Made by a program: the position numbers and the translations under genes. Shown piece after piece: positions 36,058-48,398 of a stretch of DNA of 64,000 nt. Each line of letters starts with the position of its first letter. Position 1 is the first letter of the stretch. Source of the DNA: Carallia brachiata (lineage: Eukaryota > Streptophyta > Magnoliopsida > Malpighiales > Rhizophoraceae). Where the stretch lies: the NCBI GenBank assembly GCA_021464245.1, contig JADCRB010000040.1, positions 1 to 64,000 on the forward strand, given 5' to 3'. The notes below the pieces were generated by a model. That model was not told the origin of the DNA. It ran no database searches and saw nothing but the letters and a program-made list of their open reading frames with translations.

Positions 36058-36842
36058 TCAGCAAGTAGTTCATAGTAATTAGAAATTAATAACCAATTTA
36101 ATAACATATATGTCAAATTTAATTAAATTTAATACTTAAACACCTCCTAATTATTTAGCTAGGATTAAGGGGAAGCTTCCTCCAAGCTTTCTCCTTATAC
36201 ATTCTTCTCTTTCGGTTCTTGTAGTTTTGCCCCTATTCCTCATTCTTCTACAACTACTTATTAATTCGTTTTGATAGACATCAGCAAAACAAATACTTTA
36301 CTACCTCTTGAACTTCTCCTTTCGTTATAATGTAAATAATTAAACTATCTTTATACCCAAACTTGCAACTGTTAGTATTCCCAAGTTTTCATCAGACTAA
36401 GCCACGAGCTTATAGTTTAAATAGCATTAGTAGTATATAAGTAACTCCTCAACTGTTCTCCTCTCCAACCAATTGGTATATGTCTAGAATATCTCAAAAA
36501 AAAAAAAAATTTTCATTGGATCAAATAAAAAGCAATTAATTTATGAGATCTTTAAATAAAGCAGTATTGGCGAGTCCATTTGGTTCATCCTCCTACTCTC
36601 TTTTAATTGGCAACTTGCTTGACCTAATAAAAGCTATTAATGTATGAAAATTATAGAAAACATTTGCAAATCTAAAAAGTACTTATTTCGTTCATTTTCA
36701 CCTAACAATTGAGGTAGAGTTAACATTCATTAAAGAAAATGAATTAAGGGACTTCAATGATTTTGAAGAGAGTAAGAAATTATTGTAACAACTATATTCC
36801 TTTATTTTACTTTGAGACTAATCACTTTTGCACTCCTTTTAC
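36058..36842. other. gene-free stretch
   Basis: No supported feature. The sequence is AT-rich with an A run at about 36496-36509. Confidence 0.5.
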
Positions 36843-37726
36843 TAGGGCTGTTCAAAAATTAACCAACCCGACCTAATCTGATCAATTCAATCCAAACCAA
36901 TCCGAACTCGTTAAAACTGTCGAAATTAGGATTGGTTGCGGTTTCAAAATTTTGCAACCCGCCAAGGGCGGGTTGGAAGCAGATTAGGGGGTTCAATCTG
37001 TCCAATCCGATTCAATCCGCCTACATATATATATATATATATAACTGATATTATGAATTAAATTTATTGATATCAATCGGATTAAAACCAAACAATCACA
37101 TTTCATATAATTTTACAAATTGATAAAATTAGAAGTAAAAAAAACTATTTTATTACTCCCGTATTATCATCATATTCTCTAATTGTTACCACGTAATTTT
37201 ATTTTATAAAATAAGAAAAAATCGGAGTATCTCTATCTTCTTATTTTTTTGCAGCACAAGTGAAACATTAGACACTATAAAAGAGAGAGAGAGAGAGAAA
37301 GAGAGAAAGAGATGCTACCTTATTTGCTGAACGGAAGTACAAATAAGGAACTTTTTTATTTGATAATTTGTGTTTTTACCAAGTAAAATTGATCTAATAT
37401 AGTCTTTTAGTGAATTTTGATTAATTCTTACGAATATTTAAAATTACGAATGGATATGATATATACATTATAATAATAAAATTGATAAGAAAAAGTAAAA
37501 ATATTGATGATTGATGATATGTATAAATTGAAAAAAATTATAATTTTTTTTTATTATATCAATCCGCCCAAACTGATCTAATCCAACTTGTCGTTGGCGA
37601 ATTGGATTAGATGAATTGAGTTGTATGATAGATTAAATGCAGATGAAAAATTATCTAACCCGCTGATGACAGATTGGATACGAATATACTTCCAAATCAA
37701 TCCAATCCGACCTACAAACACTCCTA
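36843..37726. mobile_element. hAT-like non-autonomous element
   Basis: 884 bp with ends TAGGGCTGTTC and (G)ACACTCCTA inverted, followed inside by complementary stretches rich in caatccgaccta / ggtcggattggattgat. Flanking 8-mers ccttttac and tttttcac are similar but not identical, as an old hAT duplication would be. The inverted right end matches the left end of the element at 12995-13828. It contains a TA microsatellite (about 37024-37042) and a GA tract (37280-37312). Confidence 0.65.
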
Positions 37727-38844
37727 TTTTTCACAATTCAGACATATATATATTTGCTTAACTTCATTGTCCTGACTTGGTAACGACACCTGCATGCATT
37801 ATGTGATGCACACTTACTCATATTGCGACATTAGACTACTGATATTGCAATCACATCATGTTGAACATTATTGACTATCTAATAAACATTATTGTACAAT
37901 AAATAAAACTTTTAATGAATTATTAGACAATATATAATAAAATCTTAAAATTATTAGAGTAGAATATAATTCATTTAATATGATTATAAATTTATTATTT
38001 TATTACGTTAAGTGTAATGTATATTTGGATTCAAAGTTATATATAATTTTTTATTAAACAAAATTAAGGTTTATATAGATTCGAGTGTGGCACGGGCTAA
38101 AAGCTAGTTTGGTTAAAATCGTTAAGTGAAGTTTTTTTTTTTTTTTTTTTTTTGAGAGAATGTCAACGTAAGTAAAGTTAATGGACAGGATTTATCAACT
38201 TTTTTCTTGCTTGAATATCAAAAAAGTTATTGTTGAAATGCATTTATTATTCTTGTCGATCCAGGTGACAGTTGTCTTCTCTGCACCCTAGACGTTTTCG
38301 GTAAATACGTCGCACATGGGGAGTGGGGGAGGCAGGAAGAAAGGATCATGTTGTAATGTTAAGGAATTGACCCTCTATTTTTCAAACATGTGCAGCCAAA
38401 TCAGCATTAGATTGGGAATTCCTCATCTTTACAGTTAAAAAAAGCGTATTTCCTTTTGGGAAATTTTTTTTTCATTCTCTATCAACTCATAGAATTGTTT
38501 TTTTCCTTCTCTTAAAATCATCATTCCTATAAATCCTCAAATACAAATGAAGGGGATATAAACACATTTCTGTAATTTCTTCCCTTGAAGTGTAGTAGTG
38601 AAAATTCATGCTGGTCAATTACTCTTAAGTTACGAACTAATAAACGTAAAATCTCGAAGATCATGTCAGAAATTTATTTACAGATCATTCGGGTCAGCCC
38701 CTCAAGTGGTTACAATGTACTGATTGTGCATGTTAATTAAATCCTCCGCTCGAGTCAAAAAAAAAAAAAAAAACACGTTGACACAAACTATAAATATACA
38801 AGAAACGTAGAGAAGATCATAAATCAATATAATTTGTGTTCTGT
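37727..38844. other. gene-free stretch downstream of the OPT gene
   Basis: It contains a long T run (38133-38152) and no supported coding region. The part next to 38845 should hold the 3' untranslated region and polyadenylation signal of the OPT gene. Confidence 0.5.
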
Positions 38845-41800
38845 TCAAGAAACAACAGGACATCCCGGTACTTTGACACTTGGGTCTGTTGGACAATGAG
38901 CCAGGGGACAGCGATCGCCTGCTTCTGAGCCCCACCACAATGGACCCAGATGTTCCATATAGGCAAAAGCGCAAGAAACGAGTACTCCCATTAAAGCAGA
39001 ACTAGCATCTAGGGCAATTGATAAGACATAATTGTATTTAGACCACCAGTCTCTGTGTCTTGTAAACACATGGTGGTTGAAAACATATCCAACCACTGCC
39101 CAAGAAATATAGTTTACCGGTTTGACCGGTAAACTATAACTCGAGAAGATAAGTGGCATGTTGATTTCCCGGATCCACTTATGATTGGGAAATACTCGAG
39201 ACAACAGCCCAACTATAATTATAGAGATCAAGCCAGCGAGGAAGAACCAGTACCACCCCTTATAGACACCTTCTTCGAGGAACATTCTTTGCGGGCCTAT
39301 CACATCCCATATGATCGAACTCTGGAAAAACACATCATCCCCTGGACAAGTCCACGGACTTCCTTTTGGAAGTAACTCTGTCTCACAAATATTCTCAATC
39401 CTATTAAACAGAAAGCGCGTCGTGCCAAAAATGACAATTGAAGAAAGTAATTGTCCAACCACCTGCAATTGCAAATTATGTCACAATTAACCTAAATATG
39501 GTGACTAGCAACAAATGCATAAAAATGAAACTTTCCTATGAGCTCATATATACCTGGACAAGAAACATATCTTTTGGCGGTATTTTCATGTAGGTACACA
39601 ACTTGAACTCCTGGAGGAATCCAAGGGCTCGTGATGAGGTGGCAATGGCGTAAGTCTTGAAAACGGAATTGGCAATGGGCTGTCCAGGATTGGCGTGTCC
39701 TATGATCAAATTTGTGATCACATTAAATTCCATTGGCTGCATATCAGAAAATGTTAGTAGGATTAGCTCTTTACTGCTGCTTAACAACAATGCAGCAAAA
39801 TACGAGAATTACAGCAAGCAAAATGTATGAATCATTACCATATTTGTTACCGATTGTATTTTTCCAAAAGGCAATGTGAGCACAAATGGAATCAGCAGAG
39901 CCACGAAAATAAGCCACCATGGGAATTGCAGCTCTGTGTGAAGTCTTCCAATAACAACAAACGATAAAAGAAGACTCACAAAAAGGAAAATGCCATACCA
40001 CCATCCCGGCACAGACTCGTAGTTCTTTTTCATAACTCTGGTATGCACGTCAACGTTCAAATCATCTGAAGCCTCCCTACACAATTTCCAGATGGTCCTA
40101 TGCATAGATTCCGAAGAGCATAGTTAGATCCATTTAGAACTGTTAAAATACAAGAATGATGAAAAAAAGTGAAAGGAAAACAAAAACAGATATTAAATTT
40201 AAATGGACAGAGAAGCTTACTTTCCATCAAACAGTGCAACGTGTGAAATTGTCGCAGTGATTGCTGACAATCTGAACCCGTATACGAAGGCAGATGATAT
40301 GCTAAGGTATAGCCTGCTATAGCGGCTATAGTCTTTTAGATTGATAATCATGGATTTCGGATCCATAATCCGTTTGAAATCATAACTCTGACCTGAATTA
40401 TCAAATGTTTGAGCAGACAGAATAGGAAATTTCCTAGCAGAATATGCGTTGAACCCCCAGTAAGAAATTGGTGTTAATACACCGACGATTAAGAAGAATC
40501 CCACAAACGCATTTGCTGCTGCCGGAAATGGGGTGGCTAAAGGACTCCCCAAAAAGTTTGAAATAGTTGACCAATCCAATCCGAAGGAGCCAAGTCCAAG
40601 ACCATTTAGTCCTGAACCAATCTGTTGGCCCATGATTGAATCTTTGGAAAACCAGCAAACAATCGACATGGCAGATAAGAATTTGAAAAAGTAAAGTGGC
40701 AGTAGGTGAAGCAGACAACTGAAAACAAAAACCCTGAAAAAGAAGTCTAGCCTCTTATTTCCTCCATTTCCTCCGTCGTTATCCTCGTGCAATGTCCTGC
40801 ATTAAATACAAGAATTCACTTACTTTGATAGCAACAATTACTTGCAATTTTCCTGGACAGGGAAAAAAAAAATTACCTGAAGAAAGACACTTGAGGCAAA
40901 GTTGAGGGCCACCACGCATGAGGTGAATCCACCAGAAATTTAATCAACATGCCAGCCCATCCATAGGCAAGTACCTGAATATCATTAAACAGGGCCAATC
41001 TAAAAATGATTACCGATTTTGATGCATGTATGTTTAATGTTTTATGCTTTCTAGAAAACATCTATGCAAATTAAGAGACTTTTGTTTTTTCAATTGCACT
41101 AATTTTTTGAAAAACAAAAGTTGAGCTCAATTTATGGTCAATATATAACTTATGCCTAAAAGATGTGAAATTGTAAACATACCTGAGTCGTTAGTACAAA
41201 CATGAAGGCAGTGAGTGCATCCATTTGCTTATGGTAAAAAGCTTTATTTGCTGTCAGAACAGCCACAGCACGAGCCCCAGTTGTTCCGCATCTTGCGAAC
41301 ATGCTTATGAGTACATGCTCCTTCGTGTTGAAGGGGCCTGGGTTCATCGTAAATGACCACCTTGTAAATGGTACATTATACTGTCTTGTTGGTAGTGTGG
41401 ATGCCATTAGCCTACCGATTAGGAACATAAGAAAAGATACCACAACTGAACTAATGGTGATATTGGTTGTACGAAAACCAAAAAATTGGTTAAAGAATGT
41501 AAGGAAGCAACATGAAAAAATTCCCAAAACCCAGGTTCTGAATGTCAAGCATGGGAGTGTTGGATCATCCGTAGATGGAACCGTGAGCCTGACCTGCTCT
41601 ATAGGATGATCATTTATTTCCTCATCTCTCATTTCCTCATCTCCTGCAAAATGCGCAACTTTAAGGTTAGTAATAGTAGTTATGTCATTTGACATTACAT
41701 CTCTTTTTCATTGGAGACATCTTGGACCATACTACTCCCCAATCTTCCCATACCATTGACACGTTTATGATAATAAGGTTCTTTTATTATTATTTTTGTG

Positions 41801-42070
41801 ATGTATCCGAACTAAAACCCTCGTTTCCTACATGTACTCATATTGGAAGTTTTAACATATAGTTGACAGTTTCATGTTTCCCCTGTTGAACCCAAGGTTT
41901 ATGAAAACTAACATGAGAAAAAAAAAAAAAAAGAATGCATTACCTCTCATTGGGGCATGCGATTGTACTGGAGGTCGTGGTGCATTAAAGGATTCTGATT
42001 CTGAGAGTTCACGAATCTCCTGCTGTCCTAGCAGTGTATTATCCTCTCTTTCGCTACGGTTGGCCATCAT
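38845..42070 (-). CDS. Oligopeptide transporter, OPT family
   Basis: This is a proton-coupled transporter of small peptides and related substrates in a plant membrane. Seven exons with GT-AG borders were read: 42070-41944, 41643-41183, 40974-40877, 40796-40221, 40097-39839, 39736-39554 and 39462-38845. They sum to 2322 nt, exactly 774 codons including stop (773 residues), in line with plant OPT proteins (about 720-770). The NPG signature appears as TMNPGPFNTKEHVLI in exon 2 and the KIPPR signature as KIPPKDMF in exon 6. Many hydrophobic segments are visible (for example FRTWVLGIFSCCFLTFFNQF; WYWFFLAGLISIIIVGLLS). The acidic N-terminus (EREDNTLLGQQ) is typical. No frame break was found, so it is probably functional. 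The subfamily member cannot be named. Confidence 0.93.
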
Positions 42071-42224
42071 GTCTACTCCTCAGCTTTGTAAAGAAAGGTG
42101 TCACGTACTAGGATTCAAGATTGAAGAAATTGAGGATAGAGAAGAGAAGAAAAAGACCCCTTTAGCGAGAGACAGATTTTCTTGATTATTCTTTGTATCC
42201 TTCCAAACTGTTCAGTTGCATCGA

Positions 42225-42230
42225 TTTATA
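42225..42230 (-). promoter_or_regulatory. Candidate TATA box of the OPT gene
   Basis: On the minus strand the sequence reads TATAAA, about 155 bp upstream of the ATG at 42070, a normal distance for a plant promoter with a short leader. Position only; no other element was assessed. Confidence 0.45.
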
Positions 42231-42839
42231 CATGCAGTGACTAACGGATTAACTACTTGACGAAAAAGTAGGTAAATCTCTAACTAAGGAATAAACCCTA
42301 CCACAGACTTATTCTATTGGACACTTGTCTTTTTACAACAGAATTAACAACTTTTCTAAATCTTCATTTATTACTCTTCTCCTCTGACCTTTTCAATTGA
42401 AGCTCGTAACAAAAGATTCTTTTCTTCTCGCTTAAATTGCGAAGGAAGTTTGACTGCTTTAGGATTGGAGACCAAATTGGGAGTATAATAAATCGGAAAA
42501 ACAAAGCGTTATGTCGTCACAGGTTCATATGCAGCAGAATCGGTCGTCCTCTCCTAATATTTTGTGATGCGTAAAAAAATAACAGATTTTTCAATATAAC
42601 TAGCCTCAAATTGTTTAAAACCTCACAATTAGATAACTCCATAATCAGTAGTTTGTGTGATCAAAAATAGTTCTGATAATATATTTTTAATTTTTCTTCT
42701 TTTTGACCTAATTCAATCAAAGATTTGTTTTTTTTTTTTTGGGTTTCAATGATTTGTAATTATCTTCATCCGAGTTGCTTGACTCTTTCTCTAAAAGACA
42801 TTTGGCAATTGGCATCCATCTTATCGAGAAAAAATTTAC
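42231..42839. other. OPT upstream region, no other gene seen
   Basis: This is the probable promoter region of the OPT gene. AT-rich; no recognisable coding sequence. Confidence 0.4.
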
Positions 42840-43307
42840 GGTTTCACTACATAGGTATACAAAAAAATTGTCATAGTGATCATATTAAAACAATTAGCAT
42901 TTGTGTAATTATAATGAAAAAATATGAATTAGAAAAAATAGTATTATTTTTTTGTTACATATTTTATCATTACGGTTGTACAAAATATATTATTTGTTAC
43001 AAAGTGATCACAATATGACAACTTTTTATATCTTCATAAACATTTTCTCAAAAATTTATAGTATATTTAGATTTGAAGTGGAGTAAAAAAGAAAACTGTG
43101 TGAAAAAAAGTAATGAAAGAAAAGAGATTTTTTTGTTGAGAAAAATTTATGAGGATATGATTTTATCATATGAAATGGCAATTAGTATATTTTACACAAT
43201 CGCAATAATAAAATATGCAACAAAAAATAACGGTCGCATAAAATATGCTATCTGTTCTGATACGACTATAGTATGACAATATTTTTATATACCCATGTAG
43301 TAAAACC
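42840..43307. mobile_element. MITE-like inverted-repeat element
   Basis: The left end ggtttcactacataggtata continues to attgtcatagt. It matches the complement of the right end (actatagtatgacaat to tacccatgtagtaaaacc) for about 35 positions with few differences. 468 bp in all, AT-rich. Open frames inside (42725-43018, 43073-43276) lack any motif. The target duplication is not clear and the superfamily is not assigned. Confidence 0.6.
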
Positions 43308-44494
43308 CTTTTTTATTACTTGTTTAAATAGATTAGAAATGGATGAAAAAGAAAATAGTTAAAAATTAAATTTTTTATTTGAATATGATACGAAAGTGAA
43401 AAAAAAAAAGAAAAATTATGTATATAAATTGATAATTTTGCCCTCATATAATAATTATTCTACACTTTGAGATTTTATTTTTTTTTCAGGTATATGATGT
43501 GAAGATAATCTTTAGGTGAAATTTTGATACTGAAATGATTATTAAAAAAGTTTAATGTAAGAAACAAGAGTTGGCTTGATATGTGTGCACGTCTGCAGCA
43601 AATAAACTTCCGTTTTTTAATGGAACCAAATGTCTAAATTGAAGACTATATACAAACGTGGCAAACGTTGCTGGACAATAACGTAATTTTCTATTTAATG
43701 TTATACTTTCTTCTCATTTTCTTGGTAAGAACGTAAATATAATTTTCTCTTATTTTTTCTTTCTTCTGTCTTTTCTTAATCTAAACACGAAAAAATTTCT
43801 TTGATTTTCTCATTTTCTTTCCAATAGGCTTCCTTTTTATGCTTTTCTTACACTTCAAATGTATTGTTAGCTAAAAAAAATTTGTAGGTAATACTTAATA
43901 ATTAAGATTTAAAATTAAAATTTTAAAAATTTTTAATTTTAATTTTAAAAAGACGTATAGAGCTTAATTATTATTTGAAAAAATTATTGTATTTTTTAGA
44001 TTAAAAATTTTAATATTTTAAAAATAATTATTTCTATATGTGAAATTCACATACTTTCATCTCTCACCCTCTTCCACTAAACTCTTCTCGTCATAACCGT
44101 CGCCTCTCTGTTTTTTTTTTCGTTTGGGTCACATCTGTCAACTCTTATTTGTCTTATTTTTTAGGCAAAAGTAGACTGAACAACATCGTCGTCCATGGAA
44201 AATTAAGGCTTTCTATTTTTTAAAAATATTCTAGTTATTAGACTATTCAAAAATATTTTTGAAAAAGTAAGAATTTGAAACAAATGTTTCTAAAAAGAAT
44301 TTGAAAAAAATTGTTGAACGCCACGTTATCAATTTATACTGATATAGTGTCTGAGTTAAATGATGTAACGTTGATTAAATTACAACCTATAAGATTTAAT
44401 GGTAAAGAGTAATACTAAATATTTTGAAAATAATGTTATGAAACATCCTAAATATATAATTATGAAAAAAAAATATTAAAAAAAAACGTTGTGG
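43308..44494. other. gene-free stretch
   Basis: AT-rich, with no supported feature. Confidence 0.45.
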
Positions 44495-45560
44495 TTAGAC
44501 ATGTAAAACGAGCCATGCATGCATATGGGCTGACACGGTTCGATACGGCGTGGGTTATTCTAAGCACGACTCAGTATTAATTATCTTCCATATTTGGGCT
44601 AGGAACCACTCATCTTAGGGCCTGAGTTGGACTTAGACTCCACAGCACCGTGGCAAGACTTAGCACGACACACGATGAGCAAGTATCTAACCACGATCCA
44701 AGTCCAAGCACGGCCTGAGTTTAGGGATGGTCCAGGTATTGGTTACGCACGGCCCAATTTAGCCACAACCCCTTCAAAAATTGGTAGAAAATCAAAAAGA
44801 AACGTAGATAACAAGTCTCAAAGTCGGTTGAGAAACCAAAAATTTTCCCTTTACCATTTGGACAAGAATAGTGATTGAAATACTTTCTATATTTTTTTTA
44901 CTCTCATTTAAGATAATACTATATTATTTCATAATTGTTTTTACTAAATCACGAATTAAAAAAATTAGAGATAATACTTAAATAGAATACTTATTTATAT
45001 TTCAATGAAAATGCATGAAACTATATATTATATTATATTATATTATATACAGAATTAATAACATAAAATTAAATCTTTAATCCATGTTAAGGAATTTGAA
45101 TTGAAATATTAATTTTATTAATTAGATTAAATGTAAAAAAATTTTGTTTCTATTTTCTTTTTTTTTTGGTTAAATTCTAAAAATTCTTGTAATTGATTAT
45201 TTTAGATCTGAAGTTTAAATATTTAATTTTTAAAAAAAAATATTTTTTTTTCTTTCCCTTGAATTATATAGTTATTTATTTATGAACAATACACAGTACA
45301 ATTTAAGTATAATGGACGAATCAAGTACGGTACAAAATGATTTAAGTGTAAGGAACAGTTCAGACACAACATAGTACAGGGTACAGGCAAGGTATGGCAT
45401 GAGCGCATAATGCCTGAACTTTTGGACTGTATAAGGTTTATTATTTAAATTTTTAAATACGGTATGATATGACATAGAATATAAATAAGTTGTGTCTTAG
45501 CACAGCACGAATATCTAGGCTTAAAAAATGGACCGTGCCTGGCATAATACTAAGTATTTG
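44495..45560. mobile_element. Possible old hAT-like element
   Basis: The left end is rich in motifs such as gagccatgcatgcatatgggctgacacgg and agcacgac. The right end carries agcacagcacgaatatct and ggaccgtgcctggcataat, related in inverted orientation (cacgg/ccgtg and gcacg/cgtgc motifs), around an AT-rich middle. This is how degraded hAT-type non-autonomous elements often look. Ends and target duplication are not defined. Confidence 0.3.
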
Positions 45561-47191
45561 ACATGCTTAATTGTAAGTGAAATTTCCAAAAAAACAAATA
45601 TAAATTATTTGTAAAAATTTTTTACCTTTTTTTTTTTTTTTGGTCCAAGTTCTTTTACCCGTTTTTTATCTGTCACCTCTTATCTGTCTTACCTGTCCCT
45701 CTTTTAGAAAAGCTACACGGCCTAGGAAGCGGCAGCAGACTGCACACTTCTCCAAAGCCCAGCAAAGGTTCACAAAGGCCAGCACGCAAGGCAACAAAGT
45801 CCGGCACTACAAAGAAGCAAAAGGGGCAAGTCCACATTTCCAAAGCTTTTGGCAGCAAGTCCAGCAAACAAAGGGGACTTTAGATGGCCCTCCAAGGGCC
45901 TAAATGGCAAGAGACCCAATAATCTTAACCGAAAGAGACGTTGGTTAGACTTTTGGCTCTGTAATCTTCTCCGTCAATGTTAGCTCTTTTTCACAGGACT
46001 TTCAATTTTTATAGTGCTTTTGTGCATTTGTGTAAATGAAATCATTGTTTCTTTGTTGATATCTTTCAGAACCTCAAGTCAATTTACACAATATGCACGG
46101 AATGCAATTTTTTTGAAATTCATGAAAATTAAATTACACGTTTCGCCCCATTGTGTGAAAAACAATATGCACAAGACAAGTCGTCTCCTTTCCTTGATTG
46201 TCGGTTTTTTTTTTTTGGGTCAAAAAATGTTGGTTCTTAAATCAAATTATAAACAACCGTTTACTAACACATGGAGGGTGTTCCTCAGTTTTTTGTGGAT
46301 TGTGTGAGCGGCAGTCCCCTACTAGATTGTTTACTAGCTCATTTAGAGATTCCCTTAATCTTTCTGGCTGGCCTTGTGTCCTTTTACTAACTAGCTCTAG
46401 GATGAACTTTCAGCAAAGAAACTGTTCTGCAATGGTACCTTGTCAGTTTTGAGTCCCCATGTGGGTGCTTGTGAGATTCTATGAGAATCTTGAATGCTTT
46501 GGTCACGGTTATGTTTCTGACATTAAGGAAGAAAGGAAAATGTGCTCTTCATGGATGTTGCTATATGAGTACAAAGAGGAATCGTTCAGAAAAAAAAAAA
46601 AAAAGTAAAATGTACAAGGTTTCTCTCTGTTGCTTTTGGAATGTTGGTTGTTTAGAAGAATTTGGGCAGTTTCCTCCTCTCTCTCCCAAACGACGATTGC
46701 AGACCTTTCCTTTTGTGAAGGGACCCTCCTTTTTATATCCAATTTGGCTGGTTATGAATGGCCATTTTGAGATTCTATAATTCTTAGCTTTTTTTTTTCA
46801 ATTAAAAAGTTCAGGGTTATACTGAATTAGTTCTTTTTTTTTTTTTTCCATAAATGTCTCACTTCTTTTCTTAAATTAAAATTTAAGATCTTAAGAATAA
46901 AAGTAAATATAGGAACATTTTTAGCATTATTTTATTTATTTAATTTTTTATCTTTGAAGAGGGTTATAATTTTTAGCTTGTTAAGGTTTTTAGCATTATT
47001 TAACTGTACTTGTTGTCCTCTTCCTCTTTTCTTGGATTTTTTTTGGTCAAAATGGAGGCATCAACAGCCAGTACATTAGTCAATTACAATGGAACGGGCC
47101 ACCGAACCCCTATTTCATCTCGCCACAGCAACGGTTTAAATGCAGAGGGGGCTTCGTACAGCGGGTGGACACCCGGCGGCTTTGAAAAGGC
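45561..47191. other. Unassigned region with two GC-richer islands
   Basis: No gene is recognised. Two islands stand out from the AT-rich background: 45715-45905 (ctacacggcctaggaagc and following) and 47050-47190 (gcatcaacagccagtac to acacccggcggc). Both are open in a plus frame but have no motif I know. They may be pieces of transposons or of captured exons. Confidence 0.3.
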
Positions 47192-47994
47192 TAAAGCCAT
47201 ATTTGAGTTAACTTTGAAAAGAATATAATATATATATTATATATATTATCTATATATATATATATATATATATTATTTTTTTTTTTTAAAAGTAAGGAGA
47301 TTAGTATTTGATTAATTTTTTTAAATTATCATTTGATTATACTTATTTTTTTATATGATATCGTAAAAGTAACTGATTGAAAAATATGTCGTGATTACTT
47401 TTTGTTATTTTTTGAGCTGTTTTTCAGTTTTTAATATTAATAATAATTTATATAGACTAAAATACTATCAAAAAAATATTTATTTAAATTTATTATTTTT
47501 TTACTTACCACTTGAATATGATTTGTTAGTTGTTACTCAATTTTATTAATATTGATATAAACGAAACACTTTTATTTTTCAAAAATTATTAAATATTTTT
47601 TTAATTCAAATTTTCATTAATATTGATACTTTAAAAAATATTTTCAATATTATATTTTTTATTATCTAGTAAATATTATATTTTTTTAAAAAATAAAAAT
47701 TAAGTAAAAAAATTATTAATATTATTTATAAAATATTTATTCTAAAAATAAAAATTATAAAATATAGAAATAATTTTGTTAATATAATACATTAATCTAG
47801 ATTAAATACTTAAATCAATCATTTAGTTATTCAACAGTAATAATAAGTAAAAAGTTAACTAAATATTTTATTAATTTTTTCAGCAATCATTAATAGACAA
47901 CAGCAATCAGCAAACAGCAATAATAATCAGTAGCAGCAATTAGCAGTGGCAACCAGCAACAGTAATATTGAATAAGTAAGTCAAACAGACCCTA
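47192..47994. mobile_element. MITE-like element, family 1 copy b
   Basis: This is a relative of the element at 35335-36057. The left end ...tttgagttaactttgaaaag and right end gtaagtcaaacagacccta are imperfect inverted repeats. Shared interior stretches include gtttttaatattaataataattta and aattaagtaaaa, and the same CAG/CAA-rich right end is present. A TA microsatellite expansion lies near its left end (47225-47275). Confidence 0.6.
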
Positions 47995-48002
47995 AATCAG
48001 CT

Positions 48003-48107
48003 AATGAATCCGCAACGCTATTGACTTCTCTATGCTCATGGGGGAAAGTTACTGTCCAATTCTTCCCCATCAATGCTCTGCATCCCTCAATAAGATTCGC
48101 TTATGGG
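48003..48107 (-). pseudogene. LINE-type RNase H domain, orphan fragment
   Basis: A minus-strand reading of about 35 residues contains LIEGCRALMGKNWTVTF and HEHREVNSVADSLAD. This is the C-terminal helix and strand pattern (W-V-x-F-x-H-x2-RE-x-N-x-VAD-x-LA) of the RNase H domain found in plant LINEs and related host proteins. It is cut on its left by the MITE ending at 47994. No other part of the LINE is visible nearby. Confidence 0.55.
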
Positions 48108-48380
48108 TGAGTCTCCACTATTCCTTCCTTAATCTCTTTTCTTAGATTTTATTGGTTTGCTTACACTCTAAACCACCTTTTTTTTTAATTCATCAGAGCT
48201 GATAATCTAGTGGTAAGAAAAGGGTAAAGGCGAGCGTCAAAGTTTGGGTTAAGTGTATTGGGCATGATTGGGCCTATTGATTTTGGGTCTCCTTTGATGT
48301 AGTCTTGACTTGTGGGCTTGAAGCTTCGACCTTTGTATGTTGTGGACTCTTTTCGGCTGCTGTATTTGTTCCCTTCTCGA

Positions 48381-48398
48381 CCCCCCCCCCCCCCCCCC
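48381..48398 (+). repeat. Poly(C) tract, 18 bases
   Basis: This is an uninterrupted run of 18 C bases followed by A5. Such a run is unusual beside the many A/T runs of this window. Confidence 0.9.

Noticed and set aside
38690..38778. Possible SINE (ctcaagtggttac A-box-like, gctcgagtc B-box-like, then an A run)
   Set aside because: Too short, with box spacing unlike a tRNA-derived head, and no target duplication found; kept only as a note.
47010..47228. 72-codon plus-strand frame starting after a T run
   Set aside because: Its end lies inside a MITE and no domain is recognised; it is treated as part of an unassigned GC-rich island.
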